A DNA stretch of 8,325 bases from Proteobacteria bacterium UBA4575 (lineage in GTDB: Bacteria; Pseudomonadota; Gammaproteobacteria; UBA4575), in NCBI GenBank assembly GCA_002386945.1, contig DGKH01000078.1, forward strand, positions 1 to 8,325, in the 5' to 3' direction. Below are positions 1 to 6,421 of this stretch, one piece after another. How positions within the stretch are numbered: position 1 is the first letter of the stretch; each line of letters begins with the position of its first letter. A program made the position numbers and the translations under genes. The notes under the pieces are model-generated. The model did no database searches and was not told where the DNA came from. It saw only the letters and a program-made list of their open reading frames with translations.

Positions 1-234
1 GGTCATGTTGTCACTTCACCTATGGTCGGTACGTTTTATGAAGCGCCATCACCGGGCTCAGCGCCCTTTGTCGAAGTCGGCAAGAGCGTTAAAGAAGGTG
101 ACACACTTTGCATTATTGAAGCCATGAAGATGCTCAATCAAATTGAAGCCGACAAGTCTGGTGTCATCAAACAAATGGTGGCTGAAAATGGCCAACCCGT
201 TGAGTTTGGTCAGCCACTGTTCATCATCGAATAA
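1..234 (+). CDS. accB: Biotin carboxyl carrier protein of acetyl-CoA carboxylase, C-terminal part (5' end outside window)
   Basis: The last 77 residues of the carrier subunit of acetyl-CoA carboxylase are present. The protein carries biotin between biotin carboxylase (AccC) and the carboxyltransferase (AccA/AccD) in the cytoplasm for malonyl-CoA synthesis. The reading frame is open from base 1, so the methionine codon at 22 is internal (it lies in SPMVGTFY), not the start. The whole biotinyl domain is visible: SPMVGTFY, then a 'thumb' segment (SPGSAPF) typical of bacterial AccB, then EAMKM, whose lysine (codon 127-129) is the expected biotinylation site, then the closing strand ending PLFIIE. 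The Ala/Pro-rich linker and N-terminal dimerisation region lie upstream of the window. The accC start follows 20 bases after the stop, the usual accB-accC operon arrangement. Identification is firm; only the missing 5' end is unknown. Confidence 0.97.
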   Translation, partial: GHVVTSPMVGTFYEAPSPGSAPFVEVGKSVKEGDTLCIIEAMKMLNQIEADKSGVIKQMVAENGQPVEFGQPLFIIE

Positions 235-254
235 AACTACCCTATCGAGTACGC

Positions 255-1601
255 ATGTTAGAAAAAGTTGTTATTGCCAACCGTGGCGAGATTGCATTGC
301 GCATCTTGCGAGCTTGTCGTGAGTTAGGTATCAAAACCGTTGCAGTACACTCTGATGTGGACCGCGATTTAAAGCACGTCAAATTAGCCGACGAGTCAGT
401 CTGCATAGGTCCAGCACCATCGACTGATAGCTATTTAAATATCCCAGCTATTATTAGTGCAGCAGAGCTCACTGATGCCACTGCGATTCATCCTGGTTAT
501 GGCTTTCTTTCTGAAAACGAAGCCTTTGCTGAACGCTGTGAAACTAGCGGCTTTATTTTTATTGGCCCTCGCGCGGAAACTATTCGTCAAATGGGCGATA
601 AGATTGCAGCGAAAAAAGCGATGCAAGAGGCTGGCGTTCCCTGTGTCCCAGGTAGTCCTGAGCCACTGGGTGAAAACCTTTCCAGTAATGCTGCACTAGC
701 TGAATCGATTGGTTACCCAATCATTGTTAAGGCCGCTGGTGGCGGTGGTGGTCGTGGTATGCGCGTGGTACATACTCAAGATGAGTTGGCCGATGCAATT
801 ACATTAACGCGCACAGAAGCCAAAGCAGCCTTCAATAATGGCACACTTTATATGGAGAAGTTTTTAGGTACTCCACGCCATATTGAGATTCAGGTATTGG
901 CTGACACACATGGCAATGCAGTCTATTTAGGTGAACGCGATTGTTCTATGCAACGTCGTCACCAAAAAGTAATTGAAGAGGCTCCAGCACCAGGGCTAAG
1001 CCAAGAGCTACGCGAGATGATCGGCAAGCAATGTACCAACGCCTGTAAGCTGATTGGCTATCGTGGCGCTGGCACCTTTGAATTCTTGTATGAGAATGGT
1101 GAGTTTTATTTCATTGAAATGAATACCCGTGTTCAGGTGGAACATCCCGTTACTGAATTTATTACTGGTATCGATATTGTGAAGCAGCAGTTGTTGATTG
1201 CGGCGGGTGAGGAAATGACACTACGCCAAGAAGACATCCAGTTGAATGGTCACTCTATCGAATGTCGTTTGAATGCAGAAGATCCTGATAGCTTCATCCC
1301 AAGCCCAGGCACGATAACTCACTTCCACTCTGCTGGTGGCCCAGGTGTACGCGTGGACTCACACATTTATGGCGGCTATCGCGTGCCACCTAATTACGAT
1401 TCAATGATCGGCAAGTTAATCACGCATGGCGACACGCGTGAGATTGCAGTTCAACGCATGTTAGGCGCCTTGCAAGAAATGGTCATCGATGGCATCAAGA
1501 CCAATATCCCATTACAAGCGAGATTGATGGCTGACCCAGGCTTTGCCGAGGGTGGCTTTGATATTCATTATTTAGAACGCCTACTCGCAAAACAAGACTA
1601 G
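255..1601 (+). CDS. accC: Acetyl-CoA carboxylase, biotin carboxylase subunit
   Basis: This 448-residue protein is an ATP-grasp enzyme that carboxylates the biotin on AccB using ATP and bicarbonate, the first half-reaction of acetyl-CoA carboxylase. The E. coli protein has 449 residues. The order is: N-terminal biotin carboxylase domain (about 1-110, starting [16 protein letters not shown]), ATP-grasp domain with the glycine-rich lid loop [10 protein letters not shown] (about 160-169), and C-terminal barrel (about 330-440). Residues known from E. coli AccC to bind ATP, metal, bicarbonate or biotin are all at the same numbers here: K116, K159, H209, K238, E276, E288, N290, R292, Q294, E296 and R338. 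The signature [16 protein letters not shown] is intact. The ATG at 255 matches the family N-terminus, with only a weak ribosome site upstream. The stop is an amber TAG that lies inside a hairpin leading into prmA. Confidence 0.98.
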   Translation: MLEKVVIANRGEIALRILRACRELGIKTVAVHSDVDRDLKHVKLADESVCIGPAPSTDSYLNIPAIISAAELTDATAIHPGYGFLSENEAFAERCETSGFIFIGPRAETIRQMGDKIAAKKAMQEAGVPCVPGSPEPLGENLSSNAALAESIGYPIIVKAAGGGGGRGMRVVHTQDELADAITLTRTEAKAAFNNGTLYMEKFLGTPRHIEIQVLADTHGNAVYLGERDCSMQRRHQKVIEEAPAPGLSQELREMIGKQCTNACKLIGYRGAGTFEFLYENGEFYFIEMNTRVQVEHPVTEFITGIDIVKQQLLIAAGEEMTLRQEDIQLNGHSIECRLNAEDPDSFIPSPGTITHFHSAGGPGVRVDSHIYGGYRVPPNYDSMIGKLITHGDTREIAVQRMLGALQEMVIDGIKTNIPLQARLMADPGFAEGGFDIHYLERLLAKQD

Positions 1602-1613
1602 GGTCTAGTCTTG
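1593..1613 (+). promoter_or_regulatory. Hairpin spanning accC stop and prmA TTG start
   Basis: A perfect 9-bp inverted repeat is seen, with left arm CAAGACTAG (1593-1601), loop GGT (1602-1604) and right arm CTAGTCTTG (1605-1613). The accC stop TAG (1599-1601) is the top of the left arm. The proposed prmA start TTG (1611-1613) is the base of the right arm. The only Shine-Dalgarno-like bases, AGGG at 1600-1603, are at the apex. No U-tract follows, so a terminator is unlikely. I infer that the fold hides the prmA start until ribosomes finishing accC open it (translational coupling). The inverted repeat is certain; the function is inference. Confidence 0.55.
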
Positions 1614-2480
1614 CAACAATTACGCGTTCAACTCGACGCTTCCGCCTTGGATGAGGTGGAAGCCTTACTCCTCTCTTGCGGCGCGCTCAGTCTCTGCCTA
1701 GAAGAAGACGGGGTATCTAACCCGATCTTTGAGCCACCCATCGGCGATCATCCACTCTGGCCAAAGCTTTATATCAGCGCCTTATTCGAGCATCTGATAG
1801 CTGCTGAGCTGAGCATTAAAGCGCTGGCACACCATGCTCAGGTTGGCACACAGGTGTTATTAGAGACCATTGATGAAACTGATTGGCAGGCAAAGTTCCA
1901 ACAGCAATTCAATGCCAAGCACTATGGCAAGCTATGGGTTTATCCCTCATGGCAGGAAAACCCTGCGCCAGAAGGTATTAGTCTTAAGCTCGACCCTGGA
2001 CTCGCTTTTGGTACTGGTAAACACCCAACCACTGATCTTTGTTTACATTGGTTAGGTAAGCAAGATCTAGCTCAGGTGAGCGTCTTAGATTTTGGTTGTG
2101 GTAGTGGCATCTTAGCCTTAGCTGCCGCCAAACTAGGTGCGCAGCCGGTAGTTGCTATCGATATTGACCCACAGGCATTGAGAGCGACCGAACAAAATCG
2201 TGCTGCTAACGATATCAGCCCAGATCAAGTCTATGTCGCTACTGCAAATGATATCGTAGGACAGCGTTTTTCAGTCGTTGTTGCTAACATCCTTGCTGGT
2301 CCCTTAGTTGAACTGCGTGATCAATTTGTAACTTTGCTGCTACCAAAAGGTGAACTGATCCTTTCTGGCATTTTAAGCAGCCAAGTCAACGATATAAAAG
2401 CGGCTTATAGTGAGCATTTCGATTTAGTTTCGGTAAAAATACAAGAAGATTGGGCGCGTATCGCTTATAAACTGTCGTAA
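1611..2480 (+). CDS. prmA: Ribosomal protein L11 methyltransferase
   Basis: PrmA trimethylates ribosomal protein L11 using S-adenosylmethionine. The protein has 289 residues, against about 293 in E. coli. An N-terminal substrate-recognition domain (about 1-60) and linker lead to LDPGLAFGTGKHPTT (127-141). The Rossmann methyltransferase core follows, with motif I VLDFGCGSG (158-166), an acidic segment AIDIDPQAL (182-190) for the cofactor, and the family motif NILAGPL (226-232). The start is the TTG at 1611. The only codons between the accC stop and it are GGT, CTA and GTC, and the reading frame contains no methionine codon anywhere. The residues right after TTG (QQLRVQLDA) align with the family's first beta strand. 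The gene begins 9 bases after accC, in the same frame, inside the hairpin described separately. The accC-prmA neighbourhood is common in proteobacteria. The identification is firm, and the start is well supported though it uses a rare codon. Confidence 0.95.
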   Translation: MQQLRVQLDASALDEVEALLLSCGALSLCLEEDGVSNPIFEPPIGDHPLWPKLYISALFEHLIAAELSIKALAHHAQVGTQVLLETIDETDWQAKFQQQFNAKHYGKLWVYPSWQENPAPEGISLKLDPGLAFGTGKHPTTDLCLHWLGKQDLAQVSVLDFGCGSGILALAAAKLGAQPVVAIDIDPQALRATEQNRAANDISPDQVYVATANDIVGQRFSVVVANILAGPLVELRDQFVTLLLPKGELILSGILSSQVNDIKAAYSEHFDLVSVKIQEDWARIAYKLS

Positions 2481-2574
2481 TCCATTCGTCTTACAAAAAG
2501 CATTTGGCGTCTCACTTTTATCCTCGTTAAACTGACCCTATGCTTGTCATTCACTCCACCTCCCAAAATCACGT
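2481..2574 (+). promoter_or_regulatory. prmA-dusB gap; candidate dusB-fis promoter/leader
   Basis: This 94-base gap is the largest on the + strand and the most likely place for a promoter of the dusB-fis-purH block. Two weak sigma70-like pairings are visible: TTGGCG (2504-2509) with TTAAAC (2527-2532), spacer 17; or TTTTAT (2516-2521) with TATGCT (2539-2544), spacer 17. Neither is convincing. No Shine-Dalgarno sequence precedes the dusB ATG. Instead a pyrimidine-rich tract containing CACCTCC (2557-2563) is found. I see no strong hairpin or U-tract that would end prmA transcription here. The role is inferred from position only. Confidence 0.25.
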
Positions 2575-3561
2575 ATGAAGATCGGTCCACACGAACTCGA
2601 TAACGCACTCATACTGGCACCTATGGCGGGGGTCACTGACGTCACCTTTCGTAAACTTTGCCGGCGTTTAGGTGCGGGTTATACCGTATCGGAAATGCTG
2701 ACTGCCAATACCAAACTATGGAACTCAGATAAGTCTCGACTACGCCGCATCCATCTCGATGAGCCCAGCCCACGTTCGGTACAAATTGTTGGCTCTGACC
2801 CAAAACAGCTGGCTTATGCCGCCAAACTGAACGCCGATCATGGTGCCGATATTATCGATATCAATATGGGCTGCCCAGCAAAAAAGGTTTGTAAGGTTGC
2901 GGCTGGCTCAGCCTTACTGGCGAATGAACCATTGGTTGCCGAAATATTAGCGAGTGTGGTTGCTGCCGTTGATGTGCCAGTGACCTTAAAGATTAGAACG
3001 GGTAGTGATCCTGATCATCGTAATGGCGTACGTATTGCACAGATTGCGGAAGACAGTGGCATTCAAATGCTTGCGGTACACGGTCGTACGCGTGCTTGTC
3101 GCTTTTTCGGTGAGGCAGAGTACGAAACCATACGCTTAATTAAACAACACGTTAGCATTCCGGTAGCGGCTAATGGTGATATTACTAGTCCGCAGAAAGC
3201 GAAAAAGGTCTTGGCATTCACTAACGCAGATGCGATTATGCTTGGGCGTGCAGCACAGGGTCGTCCATGGCTCTTTCGCGAAGTCGATCACTATCTAAAA
3301 TATAATAATTTATTAGACAGTCCGCCATTGTCGGAAGTATCGGCTATTATGCTCGATCACCTGGATTCGCTCTACTCCCTCTATGGAAAAGAAAAGGGAG
3401 TGCTGATTGCACGCAAACATATTGGCTGGTATCTCGATAACCTTGTTAATGGCCATGACTTTAAAAAGAAAGTCTTCGCTGCCACAGATGCCGACAGCCA
3501 GTTCGATATGGTTAAAATTTTTATGCAATGCGAAGTAACACATATGGAGAAAGTTGCATGA
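2575..3561 (+). CDS. dusB: tRNA-dihydrouridine synthase B
   Basis: This is an FMN-dependent enzyme that reduces specific uridines (position 17 in E. coli) in the tRNA D-loop to dihydrouridine with NADPH. It has 328 residues, slightly above the E. coli length (321). It begins with the FMN-barrel motif LAPMAGVTD (about 14-22). The catalytic cysteine is C100 in INMGCPAKKV, at the same number as in E. coli. K139 (TLKIRTG), H169 (VHGRTR), ANGDI (199-203) and GRAAQGRPWLFRE (224-236) form the phosphate and flavin contacts. The C-terminal helical domain carries IARKHIGWYL, typical of the DusB group and of a dusB lying before fis. The ATG at 2575 is chosen because MKIGPHEL matches the family start. 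The stop codon overlaps the fis start (ATGA at 3558-3561), so the two are co-transcribed and probably coupled. Confidence 0.97.
   Translation: MKIGPHELDNALILAPMAGVTDVTFRKLCRRLGAGYTVSEMLTANTKLWNSDKSRLRRIHLDEPSPRSVQIVGSDPKQLAYAAKLNADHGADIIDINMGCPAKKVCKVAAGSALLANEPLVAEILASVVAAVDVPVTLKIRTGSDPDHRNGVRIAQIAEDSGIQMLAVHGRTRACRFFGEAEYETIRLIKQHVSIPVAANGDITSPQKAKKVLAFTNADAIMLGRAAQGRPWLFREVDHYLKYNNLLDSPPLSEVSAIMLDHLDSLYSLYGKEKGVLIARKHIGWYLDNLVNGHDFKKKVFAATDADSQFDMVKIFMQCEVTHMEKVA
3546..3561 (+). promoter_or_regulatory. fis ribosome binding site and ATGA overlap with dusB
   Basis: GGAGA at 3546-3550, inside the last dusB codons, sits 7 bases before ATG 3558. That ATG overlaps the dusB TGA as ATGA (3558-3561). 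This decides the fis start: an in-frame ATG at 3528 would add ten residues (MRSNTYGESC) with no family similarity. The layout predicts reinitiation by ribosomes leaving dusB. Confidence 0.8.
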
Positions 3562-3839
3562 CCAGCTCTGCGCCCGATTTAGACCTCTCAGACAGCCACT
3601 TACCGGCACCAACACAGGCTTTACACGAGTCTGTTGCACAGTCACTACAGAATTATTTCAATAAGTTAGACGGCCATGCGCCAGAAGATTTATACCGCTT
3701 AGTCATTGAAGAAGTTGAGCGACCGCTATTAGACGCAGTTATGCGCTATTGCAAAGGCAATCAAACCAAAGCAGCGCAATATTTGGGATTGAATCGTGGC
3801 ACCCTTCGCAAAAAACTTAAGCAATACGATCTAAGCTAA
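3558..3839 (+). CDS. fis: Nucleoid-associated DNA-binding protein Fis
   Basis: Fis is a dimeric DNA-bending protein that shapes the nucleoid and activates rRNA, tRNA and other growth-linked promoters. It has 93 residues against 98 in E. coli. The N-terminus (1-20) is divergent and does not clearly match the E. coli beta-hairpin arm used in DNA inversion. The dimerisation core runs from about residue 21 to 66 ([12 protein letters not shown], then [12 protein letters not shown]). The helix-turn-helix is about 67-90, with GNQTKAA and [11 protein letters not shown]. Residues N68, T70, N79, R80, T82 and K85 match known E. coli DNA contacts after a five-residue shift. The start at 3558 has a good ribosome site inside dusB. 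purH begins 4 bases after the stop. The dusB-fis pair is conserved in gammaproteobacteria, and fis next to purH occurs in groups such as Pseudomonas. Confidence 0.96.
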   Translation: MTSSAPDLDLSDSHLPAPTQALHESVAQSLQNYFNKLDGHAPEDLYRLVIEEVERPLLDAVMRYCKGNQTKAAQYLGLNRGTLRKKLKQYDLS

Positions 3840-3843
3840 GACT

Positions 3844-5430
3844 ATGACTGAATCAACACCTTGCCGCATCCAGCGCGCCCTTATCAGTGTTTCAGATAAG
3901 AGTGGGATTATTGAATTTGCCACGGCACTCGTGGCTAAGAATATCGCGATCTTATCGACTGGCGGCACTGCTAAAACCTTAAAAGAGGCTGGCATTGCGG
4001 TTACTGATGTCAGTGACCACACCGGCTTTCCTGAAATTATGGCAGGCCGTGTAAAGACGCTACATCCAAAGATTCATGGTGGTATTTTGGGCCGTAGTGG
4101 TACCGACGAAGCAGTGATGCAAGAGCATGCTATTGCTGCTATCGACCTAGTGGTTGTTAATCTCTATCCATTCGCTGCAACCATTGCTAAGCCTGATTGT
4201 AGCTTTGACGATGCAATTGAGAATATTGATATTGGTGGGCCAGCAATGATCCGTGCAGCGGCTAAAAATCATGCGCGCGTCGCGGTTGTGGTTGACCCAC
4301 AAGATTACAATACACTGGTGTCTGAATTAGACAATGAAAGCCAAAGTCTCAGCGTCAGCACACGCACTGAGCTGGCACGTAAGGCCTTCAGCCACACAGC
4401 CAGTTATGACGGCATGATTGCTAACTATCTTGGCCAGCAAGCAACTAGCGATGCTGATCAGAAAGGCCCAGCCTACCCTGCCGACTTACACTTAAGCTTT
4501 AAACGTAAGCAAGACTTACGTTATGGCGAGAACCCACACCAGTCAGCCAGCTTCTATGTTGAAAGTTCTGCTGCAGCGTCTAGTGTCAGTGGTGCCACCT
4601 TTATTCAAGGCAAGGCCCTATCGTTTAATAATATTGCCGACACCGATGCAGCCCTAGAATGTGTCAAACAATTCTCAGCACCTGCCTGTGTCATCGTCAA
4701 ACATGCCAACCCCTGTGGGGTGGCAGTTGCAGCTTCGATTGATGAGGCTTATGACAAGGCCTACCAAACTGATCCAACCTCTGCCTTTGGTGGCATTATT
4801 GCTTTTAATCAAACACTGACCTGTGATCTTGCAGCAAAGATCTTAGAGCAACAATTTGTCGAAGTGATTATCGCCCCTGGCATGGAGGCTGGTGTAGAAC
4901 AGATTCTAAGTCGCAAGCCCAATACACGCGTATTAGATTGCACTAGTACTGAAGCCGATTACTCTGGCCATGACTTACGCCGCGTCAATGGTGGCCTGTT
5001 GGTTCAAGATAAAGACTTTGCAATTATTGGTGCTGCAGATTTACGCGTAGTGACCAAGATACAACCCAGCGAAGAACAGATTCGTGATCTATTGTTTGCA
5101 TGGAAGGTGGCTAAGTTCGTTAAGTCGAATGCGATTGTTTACGCCCGTGCAGAGCAAACTATTGGGGTCGGCGCTGGCCAGATGAGTCGCGTTTACTCAG
5201 CCAAGGTTGCTGGCATCAAGGCAGCAGATGAAAACCTCGTGGTGACCGGTGCTGTGATGGCATCAGATGCATTCTTTCCATTCCGTGACGGTATTGATAT
5301 GGCTCATGCCGCAGGTATTTCAGCCATCATCCAACCGGGTGGTTCACGCAATGATGAAGATGTTGTTGCCGCTGCTGATGAGCATGGACTCGCCATGGTC
5401 TACACCGGTGTGCGTCACTTCCGACACTAA
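3844..5430 (+). CDS. purH: Bifunctional AICAR formyltransferase / IMP cyclohydrolase
   Basis: PurH carries out the last two steps of de novo purine synthesis in the cytoplasm: formylation of AICAR with 10-formyl-tetrahydrofolate, then ring closure to IMP. The length of 528 residues is almost that of E. coli (529). The N-terminal cyclohydrolase domain (about 1-150) shows SVSDKSG (15-21), STGGTAKTL (38-46), [13 protein letters not shown] (68-80), NLYPF (106-110) and [15 protein letters not shown] (128-142). The C-terminal formyltransferase domain includes [26 protein letters not shown], the catalytic Lys-His pair K286-H287 in [48 protein letters not shown] and IQPGGS, ending RHFRH as usual. The ATG at 3844 lies 4 bases after fis with only a weak ribosome site (TAAG), so translation is probably coupled to fis. 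A 19-bp hairpin follows the stop. No PurR-type operator is visible. Confidence 0.97.
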   Translation: MTESTPCRIQRALISVSDKSGIIEFATALVAKNIAILSTGGTAKTLKEAGIAVTDVSDHTGFPEIMAGRVKTLHPKIHGGILGRSGTDEAVMQEHAIAAIDLVVVNLYPFAATIAKPDCSFDDAIENIDIGGPAMIRAAAKNHARVAVVVDPQDYNTLVSELDNESQSLSVSTRTELARKAFSHTASYDGMIANYLGQQATSDADQKGPAYPADLHLSFKRKQDLRYGENPHQSASFYVESSAAASSVSGATFIQGKALSFNNIADTDAALECVKQFSAPACVIVKHANPCGVAVAASIDEAYDKAYQTDPTSAFGGIIAFNQTLTCDLAAKILEQQFVEVIIAPGMEAGVEQILSRKPNTRVLDCTSTEADYSGHDLRRVNGGLLVQDKDFAIIGAADLRVVTKIQPSEEQIRDLLFAWKVAKFVKSNAIVYARAEQTIGVGAGQMSRVYSAKVAGIKAADENLVVTGAVMASDAFFPFRDGIDMAHAAGISAIIQPGGSRNDEDVVAAADEHGLAMVYTGVRHFRH

Positions 5431-5438
5431 GCCAAAAC

Positions 5439-5483
5439 ATTTCAGGCTGGATAATATAAGCGCAATATTATCCAGCCTGAAAT
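5439..5483 (+). terminator. 19-bp hairpin after purH (probable RNA 3' end or processing structure)
   Basis: A perfect inverted repeat is seen, with arms 5439-5457 and 5465-5483 and the 7-base loop AAGCGCA (5458-5464). The outer arm reads ATTTCAGGCTGG and the inner part ATAATAT. It begins 8 bases after the purH stop. No U-tract follows on the + strand (bases after it are ATGAACC). On the - strand the stem is followed by GTTTT, so the U-run is better on that side. It may act as a Rho-assisted terminator, an mRNA-stabilising end, or a repeat element. The structure is certain, the termination role moderate. Confidence 0.6.
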
Positions 5484-5509
5484 ATGAACCTATCTAATAC
5501 GTGCATGAC

Positions 5510-6409
5510 ATGATCTCAAGCGCAATCTTTATTCACATTGTCCAGATCATGTTCCCAATTGTTGCGATTGTCTTACTCGGCATCCTCATTGGCCGCTGGC
5601 AAAACCCTCAGCTCGATTCAATCAATAATATTAATCTCAATGTCTTCATACCGGCATTGGTCTTTGCTTCTCTGATTGAGCATGACTTTGCATTACAGAG
5701 TAATGCCCTACTAGCCTTTGTCGCATTGCTACTGATGTTGGCCACCGGCTTGCTGGCTTTACCTCTGAGCCGTTTACTCAACACAGAATATCGAACCATA
5801 GCACCTCCTTTAATGTTTCATAACGCAGGTAATGTCGGCCTACCGTTGATGTTATTGGCCTTAGGTGATGCTGCCTTAGCACCTGCCTTAATCTTGTTCC
5901 TAGTTGGCAATCTGGCGCACTTTGCAATTGCTACTTATATTTTGAATCGAGCATCCAAGTGGTATCTCAGTCTATCTTCACCTGCAATTCTTGCAGCATT
6001 TCTTGCACTAGGATTACAGCTGACTACGGTAGAGATCACCCCAACAATTATTTTACCTATCAGGATGCTTGGTGATATTGCTGTGCCATTGATGCTGTTT
6101 GGCTTAGGCGTACAGCTCAGTCATGCTCAATTTAGTCATTGGCGTTTAGGCCTTGCGCATGGCCTGATGACACCCGTGATTGGATTTAGTCTAGCGTTCT
6201 TGTTCAGCCAGCTTTTTAATTTAGAGCCAATCCAAACTGCAGCATTACTATTGTTTGGCACACTCCCACCAGCGGTAATGAATTTCTTATTGGCCAAACG
6301 CTATGCGCAAGAACCTAGCAAGGTATCTGCTATAGTATTAATCGGTAATGTTTTAGCAGTATTCAGCCTGCCATTGGCATTACTCTATGTACTCCCACGA
6401 TTTACCTAG
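5510..6409 (+). CDS. AEC-family (auxin efflux carrier-like) membrane transporter
   Basis: This is a very hydrophobic protein of 299 residues with about ten predicted membrane segments (roughly 9-28, 42-57, 66-87, 97-118, 124-144, 159-174, 184-203, 214-235, 241-260, 272-296), as expected of the bacterial AEC/BASS-like fold. Family marks are FIPAL in the second segment (46-50), FHNAGNVGLPL in the fourth (103-113), GDIAVPLMLFGLGVQL in the seventh (188-203) and LPPAVMN near the ninth (252-258). These contain the prolines and asparagine typical of the broken crossing helices. Characterised bacterial relatives move malonate or other small organic acids, but substrate cannot be read from sequence here. 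I chose ATG 5510; an in-frame GTG at 5501 would add three residues, and a stop at 5495 rules out anything longer. Neither start has a clear ribosome site. It lies between purH and purD, which often adjoin, and is 12 bases from purD, so it likely shares a transcript with purD. Confidence 0.88.
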   Translation: MISSAIFIHIVQIMFPIVAIVLLGILIGRWQNPQLDSINNINLNVFIPALVFASLIEHDFALQSNALLAFVALLLMLATGLLALPLSRLLNTEYRTIAPPLMFHNAGNVGLPLMLLALGDAALAPALILFLVGNLAHFAIATYILNRASKWYLSLSSPAILAAFLALGLQLTTVEITPTIILPIRMLGDIAVPLMLFGLGVQLSHAQFSHWRLGLAHGLMTPVIGFSLAFLFSQLFNLEPIQTAALLLFGTLPPAVMNFLLAKRYAQEPSKVSAIVLIGNVLAVFSLPLALLYVLPRFT

Positions 6410-6421
6410 AATGAATAAGCT

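Noticed and set aside
22..24. ATG at 22 as the start of a short biotinyl-domain protein
   Set aside because: The frame is open from base 1 and the preceding residues (GHVVTSP) are typical AccB sequence, so it is a truncated accB.
435..699. Short open frames on both strands inside accC
   Set aside because: They overlap the highly conserved accC frame and show no protein-like composition or start signals.
1593..1613. Intrinsic terminator between accC and prmA
   Set aside because: No U-tract follows, and the right arm contains the prmA start codon; a translational role fits better.
3528..3557. Longer Fis start at ATG 3528
   Set aside because: The ten added residues (MRSNTYGESC) have no family match, lie within dusB, and the ATG at 3558 has a proper ribosome site and a stop/start overlap.
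3313..3645. 110-codon open frame on the - strand across the dusB/fis junction
   Set aside because: It lies opposite two well-conserved genes, has no recognisable domain, and reads as a shadow of coding sequence.
5267..5497. 76-codon + strand frame across the purH end and its hairpin
   Set aside because: It is out of frame with purH, overlaps conserved purH codons, and its tail is the palindrome; no family resemblance.
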